Positions 1 through 8,248 of a DNA stretch of 64,000 nt are shown here, one piece after another. Below the pieces are notes generated by a model. It was not told where the DNA came from and did no database searches. It worked only from the letters and a program-made list of their open reading frames with translations. The stretch is from Bradyrhizobium ivorense (GTDB lineage: Bacteria > Pseudomonadota > Alphaproteobacteria > Rhizobiales > Xanthobacteraceae). The first letter of the stretch is position 1. Each line of letters opens with the position of its first letter. The DNA lies in contig NZ_CAADFC020000016.1 in assembly GCF_900696085.1 (NCBI RefSeq), forward strand, positions 434,001 to 498,000, written 5' to 3'. The position numbers and the translations under genes are program-made.

Positions 1-196
1 CCGAATCCGAAAAAGCCGGCCGCAGTTGTTTGTGTGTGAACGCGTGGTCGACATTGAATGGTGTTGACGGCCCTGCTCCCTGCTCGACCGGTGTCCGCTC
101 GGCTCCGGTGCGCGAGTTGATCGCTCAAGGTTCGTCAACAATACTGTGGTTCATCTGACGCGCTTCGCGCGCCGACCAACGATCTGGCTTTTGCCC

Positions 197-1078
197 GTGG
201 ACCGACTGACCAGCATGGCGGTGTTCATCAAGGTAGCCGACCTCGGCTCCTTTGTTGCGGCCGCCAAGGATTTGCGGCTGTCGCCGACCATGATCGGCAA
301 GCACATCCGCTTTCTCGAGGAGCGGATTGGCTCGCAATTGATCAACCGGTCGACCCGCCGGCAGGGCCTCACCGAGCTTGGTCGGCATTACCTTGAGCAT
401 TGCCGTCATCTGCTGGAGGAAGCCGAAGCCGGTGACGTGCTCGCCGAGCACGCCCTGAAGGCGCCGCGCGGCAGGCTGCGGATCACAACCTCGGTGGCAT
501 TCGGCTCCTACAGCCTGGCGCCGGCGGTGGTCCGGTTCATGAAGAAATACCCCGAGATCAGCGTGGACATCGTCCTGAGCGATCGGATGATCGACCTGCT
601 CGAGGACGGCATCGATGCTGCAATCCGCGTCGGCAAGCTCGGTGACTCCACGATGATGTCGCGCTCGCTCTCAGCCTACCAGGGGCTGGTCTGCGCCGCG
701 CCGAGCTACCTTGCCGAGCGCGGTACGCCGGCCTGCCCGCAGGATCTCGCCCATCATGACTGCTTGCGGTATGCGGGCTGGGCGGAAGGCCAGCGCTGGA
801 CGTTCTTCGGACCGGATGGCGAGGTGGAGGTCGAGGTCAGCAGCCGCTTGAGCATCAACACTGCGTTCGGGATAAGGTACGCCGCACTCGCGGGTGCAGG
901 GATCGTGTTGATGCGTGACGAGCTTCTGGTCGATGACGTCGCGGCCGGCCGCCTGGTGCCGCTCCTGCCGGAATACAGGACCGCCTCGCGCGAACGGCAT
1001 ATCGTCTGGCTGAAGAACCGCCGGATGACGCCAAAGCTCCGGGCCTTCATCGATTTTGTCGCCGAGGTCTACGGCTAG
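197..1078 (+). CDS. LysR-family transcriptional regulator
   Basis: This is a 293-residue protein with an N-terminal winged helix-turn-helix (about residues 1-60, VADLGSFVAAAKDLRLSP then a recognition helix ending in NRSTR) and a LysR substrate-binding domain (about 90-290). I chose the GTG at 197 because the reading VDRLTSMAVF matches the usual start of this LysR subgroup; a GTG at 146 would add 17 residues that look unlike a LysR N-terminus. Regulators of this type bind a small co-inducer and usually control a neighbouring gene. The only intact neighbour in the window is the convergent enoyl-CoA hydratase, so the target may lie to the left of the window. The family call is firm; the ligand is unknown. 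Confidence 0.9.
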   Translation: MDRLTSMAVFIKVADLGSFVAAAKDLRLSPTMIGKHIRFLEERIGSQLINRSTRRQGLTELGRHYLEHCRHLLEEAEAGDVLAEHALKAPRGRLRITTSVAFGSYSLAPAVVRFMKKYPEISVDIVLSDRMIDLLEDGIDAAIRVGKLGDSTMMSRSLSAYQGLVCAAPSYLAERGTPACPQDLAHHDCLRYAGWAEGQRWTFFGPDGEVEVEVSSRLSINTAFGIRYAALAGAGIVLMRDELLVDDVAAGRLVPLLPEYRTASRERHIVWLKNRRMTPKLRAFIDFVAEVYG

Positions 1079-1238
1079 CCTGCATCGGCAAACTTGCTAT
1101 TGGTCCTTCAACGGTGCCGGGCGGCCGAATTGCATGTTGGCTGACGGCTCGATCGCGGGAGCGGCAGCGCCCACTTGCCGACCAAGCCAGACGTCCGACT
1201 TGCCTGGCTGGTCGACTGGCGAGTCATAGCTCCGTCTG

Positions 1239-2030
1239 TCAGCGTCCCTTGAAGTGGGCCGCCCTTCGCTCGACAAAGGACTGAATGCCCTCGAGCATGT
1301 CCTCGCTGTTGAAGACGCGCTGCTTGATCTCGGGAATATAGCCGACAGCTTCCCGTTCCCCGGCATCGATATACTTCAGCGCCGCTTCCTTGGTCACCTG
1401 AATGCCGAGCGGCGCATTCCTGGTGATCAGCTCCGCTAGCTCCATCGCCCGCGCGATCTGGTGTCCCGGCTCGACAATTTCCTGCACGAAGCCTACTCTG
1501 CGGGCTTCTTCGGCGTCGTATTCGTCGCAGAGGAACAGGTGATACATCGCGTTGCCCCACCCTGCCCTGGTGAGATAACGAAAATGGGCGCCGCCGAGAG
1601 GAGCAATCCCGCGCCTCGATTCCATCTGGCAGAAGCGGCTGTCGGCGGCCGCGACCACGATATCGCCTGCGAGCATCATTTCGACCCCGATCGTAAACAC
1701 GATGCCTTGCACGGCGGTGATGATCGGCTTGCGGCAGCGCCGCTTGAGCGCGAACACGTCGACATTTTGCTCCGGGATGTCGACCTTTTCTGCTTTCGGA
1801 CCGAAGAACTTCGGCATGTCGAGGCCTGCCGTGAAGTCAGGGCCCTCAGCGCAGATGACGCCCACCCAATATTCGTCGCTGCGGTCCAGCACCGTCATGG
1901 CTTCAGACATCTGCAGCATCATCTGCGGCTGGAAAGCGTTCTTTTTGGCCGGATTGTCGATGATGATCTTGAACACATGGCCATGCGTCTCGGTACGAAT
2001 CTGTCCCATCTCGACCTTTTGCTCGCCCAT
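1239..2030 (-). CDS. enoyl-CoA hydratase/isomerase (crotonase) family protein
   Basis: This 263-residue crotonase-fold protein would act on a CoA thioester in the cytoplasm. Visible features are the N-terminal strand HVFKIIIDNPAKKNAF, the oxyanion-hole region around AEGPDFTAGLDM, and the second glycine-rich segment (GIAPLGGAHF). Length fits the family. The frame stays open upstream to 2246, but the ATG at 2030 is preferred because it is preceded by a purine-rich stretch (GGTGAGAA) and starts the conserved domain. The catalytic acidic residues of classical hydratases are not obvious, so it could be an isomerase or another crotonase. It stands alone, convergent with the LysR gene; no pathway partner is adjacent. 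Confidence 0.88.
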   Translation of the reverse strand: MGEQKVEMGQIRTETHGHVFKIIIDNPAKKNAFQPQMMLQMSEAMTVLDRSDEYWVGVICAEGPDFTAGLDMPKFFGPKAEKVDIPEQNVDVFALKRRCRKPIITAVQGIVFTIGVEMMLAGDIVVAAADSRFCQMESRRGIAPLGGAHFRYLTRAGWGNAMYHLFLCDEYDAEEARRVGFVQEIVEPGHQIARAMELAELITRNAPLGIQVTKEAALKYIDAGEREAVGYIPEIKQRVFNSEDMLEGIQSFVERRAAHFKGR

Positions 2031-2867
2031 CGCGATTCTCACCTGCTCCCGTGTCCACACTGGTATTGTGACTTCGCGCCCACTCACACAAGATTTGGTA
2101 AACGGCGCTGGTGTGCTTGACGACCCCCGGTCCACGGGCATGGCGGCTTCGGCGGCGCCCGTGGTACGGGACCTCGATAATGAATGATTTAGGACCGATA
2201 AAGTCAGCGCCGGTTGTTTTGCCATACACCGCTGGTTTGCGATCACCTAAAGTGCTGAGAACTCTGCGGGTCGCAAGAAGCGGCCGCGAGGAGCCTGGAC
2301 CGCAGGGAGAGGCGGGGAAAAAAGGAGATCGCGAGGGTTTGGGCGGCGGAGCGCTTGCCATAGGTCGTCGCGCCCGCAAGCAGGGGATCGTCCTTTGCGG
2401 CTGAAGGAAAGCGACCCGAGCGCGCCGGTTGGTGACCAGGACCGCGGCGTTGCCCAGCGTGAAGCTCAAGACCGGACCTATCCGGGCTGAGATCGACATC
2501 CTGCCGAACCGCGGCAAGACCGCGGACACTCACTTGGACGTCTCTATCGTCAGCCATCGTCATTGCGATCGGCGCGCTCCACGCGAATCCGTTGCGGCGA
2601 AAACACAGCCGCAAGGACTTGTGAGCCTGCCGCTGGCAGGTCCGGGGCCTGGAGCTTGCGCGCACGCAAGCCACCCCCAAGCCGCAGGTGGACAGTCCCA
2701 ACCCGAGCAGGGTGCTGCATTGCGCATCATCGTCGAGACCGCGACGATCAGGCAGCTCATTAACCCGACATGGTATCATTCTTGCTAGTTTCGGATTAGC
2801 TTGATGGCGCGTGCGCTGGCTCGCAGCATTCGCGGATTCGTCAAGCCAATCCAACCACGAGGACGAC
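2031..2867. other. 837-bp interval with no supported gene
   Basis: Several open frames cross this interval on both strands, but none shows a recognisable motif, a good ribosome binding site or residue composition typical of a folded protein. I see no repeats or RNA genes. It must hold the promoters of the crotonase gene (minus strand) and of the small lysine-rich gene (plus strand). Confidence 0.5.
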
Positions 2868-2960
2868 ATGGCCAAGAAAGCGAAGAAAGCGAAGAAGGCG
2901 AAGAAGACGGCGAAGGCGACCAAGAAGGTCGCCAAGAAGACCAAGAAGATGAAGAAGTAA
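2868..2960 (+). CDS. 30-residue lysine-rich KAKK-repeat peptide (histone H1-like)
   Basis: The ATG at 2868 follows a GAGGACG ribosome binding site and opens a 30-codon frame ending in TAA. The product is almost only Lys, Ala and Thr: it begins MAKKAKKAKKAKK and continues with ATKKVAKKTKK-type units, with 17 lysines in 30 residues. This resembles the basic tails of bacterial histone H1-like proteins, which bind nucleic acid non-specifically. That function is inference from composition only. A 6-bp GC hairpin follows the stop directly and a stronger terminator lies 120 bp on. The complete frame, good ribosome site and terminators argue for a real gene. Confidence 0.65.
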   Translation: MAKKAKKAKKAKKTAKATKKVAKKTKKMKK

Positions 2961-2980
2961 GCGCGCGATTTTCTGCGCGC
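2961..2980 (+). terminator. GC-rich hairpin after the lysine-rich gene
   Basis: GCGCGC at 2961-2966 pairs with GCGCGC at 2975-2980, starting on the base after the TAA stop. There is no T-run, so it is either a weak terminator or an mRNA-stabilising hairpin. Confidence 0.45.
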
Positions 2981-3079
2981 CCAAGCCGCCGCGGCGTCGT
3001 CACCACCGCAACGCTTTACGATGGTGACGCCGGACGTCTCGTAAGATAGTCCAGCGAAGCCGTAGCGACGAGCAGGCCG

Positions 3080-3136
3080 GCCCCATGTGCACACGGCTCG
3101 AGAAGCCTTTGGATTGATGCACATGGGGCTGGTTTT
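3080..3136 (+). terminator. long inverted repeat with T-run
   Basis: A perfect 12-bp inverted repeat, GCCCCATGTGCA at 3080-3091 and TGCACATGGGGC at 3118-3129, encloses a 26-nt loop and is followed by TTTTT at 3132-3136. This fits a rho-independent terminator for plus-strand transcription, possibly that of the lysine-rich gene. The long loop means it could instead be the 3' end of a small RNA. Confidence 0.65.
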
Positions 3137-3211
3137 TCTGATCCGGCTTTCGGGTCCAGGCTCCGTCTCGCCGTCGGACCGGACGTGTCGGTAAGCCCCG
3201 AGCTTCCGTCG

Positions 3212-3730
3212 CTATCGCCCCGCGCCGCTCGCTTCGGTGGAGCAGACATCCGGGCGGCCTCCTCCGCCGATGCACTGCCGGTAGCGCCAGGGCTCGACAA
3301 AGCGTCCGCCCCACATGCCGCGCTGCTGTCCTCGTGCTTCGGCCTCGGCGGACGCGTAGGCGCCCTTGCTGTAGCGCGGCCAGTCGACCGCAAGTCCGCG
3401 CCGCACCAGCCAGTCCGCAAGGTCGATCTTGCCGGCGCTGCAGACCGCGACCGATCGCCCGTACCGGTCGCGGTCGACCTCCACGCAAGCCACCGTCTGC
3501 CTGCCGGTGAACTCGGCCAGCGCGTTCGCCGCGACCTGGCCGCAGCGATAGCTGCCGCCACGCTGGTCGCGGCAAAGCTGATCGTGTTCCGGCGCATCGA
3601 TGCCGAAAAGACGCACGCGCGTGCCGCGGATTTCGATGGTGTCGCCGTCGATCACGCTGGCCTGCCCGGCCGTGTCGTCGGCGCGAACCTGGCTCGCCGG
3701 CATCGTCGCGGCAAGCAGCAATGCGAGCAC
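3212..3730 (-). CDS. thermonuclease-family (SNase-like) exported protein
   Basis: The protein has a staphylococcal-nuclease fold signature: VIDGDTIEIRGTRVRLFGIDAPE, then a Cys-rich insert, then GRQTVACVEVDRDRYGRSVAVC and WLVRRGLAVDW. In this family the Asp and Arg residues of these blocks bind calcium and hydrolyse nucleic acid. A hydrophobic segment VLALLLAATMPASQVRADD suggests a signal peptide. The GTG at 3730 opens directly at that segment (172 residues). The frame is open to 3907, so the start is uncertain. Cysteines suggest a periplasmic or secreted enzyme. Small SNase-like genes are common next to ardC in plasmid and integrative-element backbones, which fits the next genes. Confidence 0.8.
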   Translation of the reverse strand: MLALLLAATMPASQVRADDTAGQASVIDGDTIEIRGTRVRLFGIDAPEHDQLCRDQRGGSYRCGQVAANALAEFTGRQTVACVEVDRDRYGRSVAVCSAGKIDLADWLVRRGLAVDWPRYSKGAYASAEAEARGQQRGMWGGRFVEPWRYRQCIGGGGRPDVCSTEASGAGR

Positions 3731-3893
3731 GCTGGCTGTACGTGGCCCCGGTCCGCAAGTCCGGCTCGAACAGGTCCGGCGCGGCAAACTGCGGAACGGC
3801 CACGTCCGGCCCGACCTGACCGCGACCAGCGCGGGCGGCATCCCTTCTGGCTGGGATATAGCTATTGGCAACCGGTTTCCACCTCGCAGGATC

Positions 3894-4040
3894 TCAAGGC
3901 GTGCCAACGGCCAGCGACGAAACGAGCCGCGCCAGCACCAGGACGGTCGCGGTCAGCGTCGCTCCGCCGACCAGCACTTGCGCGAGGCAACGCTTCGCCA
4001 TGGCACTGCCGTCAACAAAGAGGCTGAATGCATTCTGCAT
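3894..4040 (-). CDS. possible 48-residue membrane-anchored peptide
   Basis: An ATG at 4040 opens a 48-codon frame with a polar N-terminus (MQNAFSLFVDGSAMAKR) followed by one hydrophobic stretch (VLVGGATLTATVLVLARLV). It sits between the ardC relic and the SNase-like gene on the same strand. No family is recognised and coding support is weak, so it may be a chance frame. Confidence 0.3.
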   Translation of the reverse strand: MQNAFSLFVDGSAMAKRCLAQVLVGGATLTATVLVLARLVSSLAVGTP

Positions 4041-4200
4041 GGGTCCGGCTCCGCCGAATTCCGTGATCGAGCCGGACTCATAGTCTGAGTCGCGGGGCTC
4101 GCGCCTCAGGCTTATTTGCCGGGGCGTTAGGGTTTGATTCACGACTCGGGCGCTCCCGAATATGGCTGCGGCGGAGCTCGCCGCAGCCGAATCGACGCCG

Positions 4201-4467
4201 TCAACCGCCGGTAAACAAGTGCTCGATGCCATTCCAGCCTTCGGCGGCCTGCAAGGTCCTGGTGGCGTCGCAGGTCTGCGGCGGGAACGCCATAGAGCGC
4301 GGCACCCAGCCCTCGGCCTTGGCCCCGCCCGCGCCCTTGAGGCAGTCGCGGATGATCTTCCGCCGCACCTTGGCCGTTTCCGAGGCGTTGGCGGCGGCAA
4401 CCCCGGCTCCCGCGACATGAGCGACCATGGCGTTAATCGCGCCACGATCCCGCACGAGGTCGAGCAA
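4201..4467 (-). CDS. possible 88-residue hypothetical protein
   Basis: The frame begins only with TTG and encodes a polar protein containing SETAKVRRKIIRDCLKGAGG and QTCDATRTLQAAEGW. It lies just downstream of the ardC relic on the same strand, so it could belong to the same mobile-element backbone or be a fragment of a longer broken gene. No family was recognised and the start is poor. Confidence 0.33.
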   Translation of the reverse strand: MLDLVRDRGAINAMVAHVAGAGVAAANASETAKVRRKIIRDCLKGAGGAKAEGWVPRSMAFPPQTCDATRTLQAAEGWNGIEHLFTGG

Positions 4468-4667
4468 ATGTCATCGGCCGCCTACGATCGCGCCACGTCG
4501 GGGTTCAAGAGAGGCTGACGGCGGCGATCTTGAGGTTGCTCAGCGTGTTGCAGGTCCATGGTCGGGTCTCCCTAGGTTAGCATGAAATGCGGGCCCAAGA
4601 TCGAGAACAGCCTGGCCAACGGGCCCGGTTTCGGGAGGCGATGGATTGGCGACCGCGCGGCGGGGCC

Positions 4668-5643
4668 TCACGCCTCCTGCCCGTCAGGCGCTTCGTGTTC
4701 GGTGCTGGCGGGAGGGGGCGCGCGGAAGCCCAGCAGCAAGTCGGCCGCCCTGGATGCCTTGCTCGCGGCATGGAAGATCGCGCGGTTGTCGCCGCGCAGC
4801 ACATCGATCCAGTTGCCGATGTAGTCGGCGTGCCGAACCGTTGGGGAAATTGAGAGCGTCGCGCAGACGAATGCCGCCGTCATCTCGGCGACCAGTTCCT
4901 CGCTGGCGTAGGCCTTCGACCCGAAACCGCCGGTCTGATCGCGCATCAACCGGCTGCCGTGCCCGGTCCAGTGCCCGAGCTCGTGGAACAGGGTGTGGTA
5001 GTAGTTGATCTGGTCGAAGAAGGCGGGCTGTGGCGGCAGCTGGATGTAGTCCCGCTCGCACTCATAATAGGCCCTCGTCTCCGCCGTGGCGGATATCGGC
5101 GAGGGTTGCGCGGGCGAGCGCCTCCGCCTCGGGCATGATCTCGCGTTCGGGCAATGGCGAGGGCGCGCCATGGCAATGGTCCGGCAGACCGTCGCATTGG
5201 GCGATGTTGAACACGGTGTAGCGGCGCAGGAACGCGACCGCCTGGGGTTCGCTCGCCTCGCCCAGTGCAGAGGATGCGTTACCCTGCGACTGCGTGCGGC
5301 GGTCCTTGGGAACGAACCTGTCGGCGTAGCAGATGCCGACGCCATGCTCGCCCTTTCGGACTGTCCCGCCGAGCGCGGCGGCCTGGCGGAAGGTGAGCCA
5401 GTGCTGCGAGGGATAGCCCGCATCGAACAGCCGGCCCCAGAGGATCAGGATGTTGATCCCGGAATAGCTCCGGCCGGTCGCCGCATTACGCGGCAGACCG
5501 ATGGCGGATTCCTCCTTGCCGCTGCCCCAAGGCCGCACCCATGGCACGATGCCCTGCTCGAGTTCGCAGATGATGCGGACGGTGACGTCCTCATAAAGCG
5601 TCGCACGTGACTTGTCCGCGCTGTGGGTTTGCCGGCATGACAT
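4668..5643 (-). pseudogene. ardC: ArdC-type antirestriction protein, frameshifted
   Basis: ArdC proteins protect incoming conjugative DNA; they pair an N-terminal ssDNA-binding domain with a C-terminal zinc metallopeptidase-like domain. The first part, from the ATG at 5643, contains YEDVTVRIICELEQGIVPWV, GLPRNAATGRSYSGIN and GVGICYADRFVPK, all typical of the N-terminal domain. After ADIRHGGD the frame runs into a stop; the homologous continuation RAYYECERDYIQLPP, then HELGHWTGH (HExxH zinc site) and KAYASEELVAEM, is in another frame. The shift sits near 5079-5085 and fits one extra base. It is either a pseudogene or a sequencing error. Presence of ardC marks a former plasmid or integrative element. 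Confidence 0.85.
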
Positions 5644-6086
5644 GGCCTTGGTCCTTGCCCTCTTCCCCGCACAGGTCCCCGGAGGTGGGGTGGGCGGCGA
5701 GAGCGACCGGACAGCCCCGAACGCAGAGGCAGGCCGCACCGGAACGGCCGGAGCGACAGCGGAGGACCGCGCGCAACGGCAGAGGGGGTCAAAGAGAGAT
5801 TGGTCGGGGCGCGGTTGCGGCTTGCCGGTTCGGGGCTATACGGGAGCGCCGCCCACCCCGCCGATGGTGGCCAGAAAACCAAAAGTGCCGGCCGCCCAGG
5901 CCGGCTCACAATCGTCGTCGTAACTGCAGCGAGGCTTCCGGGTGACGCCGATCGTCAGATGAGCGAATTTCAGAGCGGACTTTTCCAATCGGCACATGTG
6001 CAGAGCGGAAGCGTGGCCCACCGCGCGCGCCAACGGTTCGGTCGACTGAAGAAAATCACGGTATTATGGCGCAAACGCCACAAGGC
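5644..6086. other. 443-bp interval with no supported gene
   Basis: Open frames here are short, Arg/Pro/Ser-rich and lack motifs. Nothing on either strand could be supported as coding. The interval must include the promoter of the ardC relic. Confidence 0.45.
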
Positions 6087-6254
6087 TCAGTTTGAAGTTT
6101 CTTCCCGGTATCGCGCAATCGCGCGCCGGAGCAATTCTCTGACAGCAGCCGCTCTATTTGGAAGTCGCTCGCGGAACCAGAAGTCTTCGATCGCCTTCCT
6201 ATCGTCCTCTGACAATTCCACTTGAAGACGATACGGGCGCTCTGTCCGCTTCAT
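6087..6254 (-). CDS. 55-residue ribbon-helix-helix-like small protein
   Basis: An ATG at 6254 is preceded by GGGAGG and GAGGA ribosome-binding elements. The 55-residue product starts MKRTERPYRLQVELSEDDRK and continues with IEDFWFRERLPNRAAAVRE and LLRRAIARYR. A short strand (RLQVELSE) followed by two helices with an RAAAVRELL segment is the arrangement of CopG/Arc-type ribbon-helix-helix proteins, often antitoxins or element-borne repressors. No toxin gene is visible beside it. The fold call is inference from pattern; reality of the gene is well supported. Confidence 0.7.
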   Translation of the reverse strand: MKRTERPYRLQVELSEDDRKAIEDFWFRERLPNRAAAVRELLRRAIARYREETSN

Positions 6255-6362
6255 TCCTCAAAACCTCCCGATCTCGCTTCATTGCGAAACCTGCCGCAAG
6301 CGTTAATGTGTCGAAAGGCCAAAGGCTCCAAAAGCGAGGGACCTATAATGCCGGCTTCGATC

Positions 6363-6751
6363 CGCAGCCACGGCTTCGAGGGGTCCCGCCTGCCCTACCT
6401 CCTGATGAAGGCCGGCCTGTTCCATGAAGCGCATCGTGCGCTCGACGAGTGCCTGCGCTGCTCGAGATTCCTGCCCACATTGATCGCACCGTCCTGTCGG
6501 TCCTATTGGAGCGGGCCCGACAAGTCATCAGAATCTGGGCCGAGCAGTCCCGGTTCGAGCTGAAACTCAAGCGCCACAGCTATCGCTGGAGCGACGGCGC
6601 CGACGGCCGGCCGCGGTCCTGGTACGTCGATGTGGACGAGGCCGGCCGGACGGCAGAGATCGAGGACCTGCAGAGAAACGTCCATCAGCGGGAGCTCCAG
6701 GTGCGAACTCAGGTCCTGACGGCCTTCGACCGCTTTTCCATCACGGCCTAA
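6363..6751 (+). pseudogene. 3'-truncated-copy relic of the DnaQ-like exonuclease gene
   Basis: This segment closely matches the last 400 bp of the intact exonuclease gene at 28922-29815, including GFEGSRLPYLLMKAGLFHEA, the region YRWSDGADGRPRSWYVDVDE and the C-terminus LTAFDRFSI. It lacks the whole catalytic DEDD domain and has an internal deletion near 6460-6480 that breaks the frame between LDECL and the HIDRTVL segment. A 3-bp deletion also occurs where the intact copy reads LKDELKRR. It is a decayed partial duplicate and cannot make an active nuclease. Confidence 0.88.
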
Positions 6752-6846
6752 GGGAACAAAGAACCAGACGAGCACGCTCGGCAGCGCTTCCGCCAAGATC
6801 CAAGTCGCGGCAGCACCGTTACCATCCGCAGGAGCGCTCCTCCATC

Positions 6847-7506
6847 TCAAGAAGCCACGGGTGATACCGCGCAGTTGGTTTTCTCACTGGCGCGGTAGGC
6901 TTGCCTTGCTGTGGTTCGTTCAAGGTATGGGACAGCGCTATCGCAAATTCCTACGCCATAGTCGATCGCCCAGGTAAGGCACGTGGTGAGAAGAATGTCC
7001 GCCGTCGTGAATTGGTCGCCCATGAGATAGGTTCGCCCATCGCGCAATGCGACATCGACGTTTCGGAGTTGGCCACGAAAGTACTCACCGGCCTGCTGCA
7101 CGACCTCTGGCGCATGACCGTAAATGTGCGCCAATCCCTTCACCGTTCCGTGCCGCCGCATCACATACAGGCTGGTCGAATCGAGTTCGGTGACGATGAA
7201 GAAGCACCACTCCAGCCACTTCGCGTAACCATCCGGATCCAGCGGCACCAGCGGATTTTCGCGGGTCCCGTAGCGACGCGCGAGGTAGGCGACGATCGCG
7301 GCGCTTTCGCCGATTGTGAGGTCGTGGTCCTGAAGCAGCGGAATTTTCTGTCGCGGACTAAGTGCGGTAAATTCAGCCGTCTTGGTCTCACCCGTCCGCG
7401 GCTGAATCGGGCGCATCTCGTATTTGAGCCCGAGCTCATGCAGCGCCCAATGCGGACGGATCGTGCGAGACGTCCCGACTCCCCAAAGGATGATATTGGG
7501 ATCCAT
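6847..7506 (-). CDS. glutathione S-transferase family protein
   Basis: This 219-residue protein has the N-terminal thioredoxin-like domain (ILWGVGTSRTIRPHWALHEL; KIPLLQDHDLTIGESAAIVAYL with the cis-Pro and ESAAI glutathione-contact motif) and an all-helical C-terminal domain (MGDQFTTADILLTTCLTWA). It would conjugate or transfer glutathione in the cytoplasm. The ATG at 7506 starts the domain; an open frame to 7557 adds no recognisable sequence. It is the last gene of the long minus-strand catabolic unit, with one base between it and the SDR gene, so it may act on a reactive intermediate of that pathway or as a maleylacetoacetate-isomerase-like enzyme. Confidence 0.9.
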   Translation of the reverse strand: MDPNIILWGVGTSRTIRPHWALHELGLKYEMRPIQPRTGETKTAEFTALSPRQKIPLLQDHDLTIGESAAIVAYLARRYGTRENPLVPLDPDGYAKWLEWCFFIVTELDSTSLYVMRRHGTVKGLAHIYGHAPEVVQQAGEYFRGQLRNVDVALRDGRTYLMGDQFTTADILLTTCLTWAIDYGVGICDSAVPYLERTTARQAYRASEKTNCAVSPVAS

Positions 7507-7507
7507 G

Positions 7508-8248
7508 TCACCAGGCCTCCACGCTCGGCCGCAAGTCAAGCTCATGCGTCCAGCCATCGCGGCTCTGCTGATGGGCGAACCAATAGGCCTCAGCGATCGA
7601 GGATGTCCTGGTCAGGCTGTCAGGCTTGATGGTCGAAAGATCCACGCCCGCAGCCTTCATGCGTTCGTGGATGGCCACGCTATCGACGCCTGCGTCTATG
7701 ATGAGGTGCATGACGTGAACGCCTTTCGGCCCAAGTTCACGCGCCATGGCCTGCGCCACCGCCCGCAGTCCGAATTTGGCCGCGGAGAACGCCGCAAACC
7801 CCTTGCCGCCGCGGAGACTAGCGGTCGCACCCGTGAACAGGATCGTACCGCGCCCGCGCGGGACCATGTGCCGCGCGGCTTCCCGGCCGACGAGAAATCC
7901 GGCGTAGCAGGCGAGCTCCCAGGCTCTGGTGAAGAGCTTCTCGGTGGTTTCGAGCAGCGGCTTGTTCACGTTTGATCCGGCATTGAACAGGCAGACCTCG
8001 ATCGGCCCCACCTCCTGTTCGACCTTCGTGAACAGCGCTTGCACCGCCTCCTCGCTGCGGGCATCGACCGAGAAGGCGTGGAAGTCACAGCCCTCCTTCC
8101 TGAGCTCCTCGCCGAGTTGATCCGACTTCGCGGCATCCCGCCTCGCGACGCACACGGCAAAGCCGCCCAGCGCGAAACGTCTTGCAACGGCGGCGCCGAT
8201 GGCGTCGCCTGCGCCAACCAGCAATGCGACCTTTTTCGTCTCAGGCAT
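7508..8248 (-). CDS. short-chain dehydrogenase/reductase (SDR)
   Basis: The 246-residue protein carries an SDR Rossmann fold: a variant glycine motif LLVGAGDAIGAAVARRF (residues 9-25), a VDAR segment near residue 61 and the FNAGS strand near residue 90. The usual YxxxK catalytic site is replaced by FSAAK at about 155-159: the conserved Tyr position is Phe, which is unusual and may mean altered or lost activity. The gene overlaps the CoA-transferase stop by 8 bp and abuts the GST gene, so the three are co-translated. Confidence 0.88.
   Translation of the reverse strand: MPETKKVALLVGAGDAIGAAVARRFALGGFAVCVARRDAAKSDQLGEELRKEGCDFHAFSVDARSEEAVQALFTKVEQEVGPIEVCLFNAGSNVNKPLLETTEKLFTRAWELACYAGFLVGREAARHMVPRGRGTILFTGATASLRGGKGFAAFSAAKFGLRAVAQAMARELGPKGVHVMHLIIDAGVDSVAIHERMKAAGVDLSTIKPDSLTRTSSIAEAYWFAHQQSRDGWTHELDLRPSVEAW

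Noticed and set aside
2243..3124. 293-codon minus-strand frame crossing the lysine-rich gene
   Set aside because: Its Phe/Leu-rich middle is simply the antisense of the AAG-rich peptide gene; no motif or start signal.
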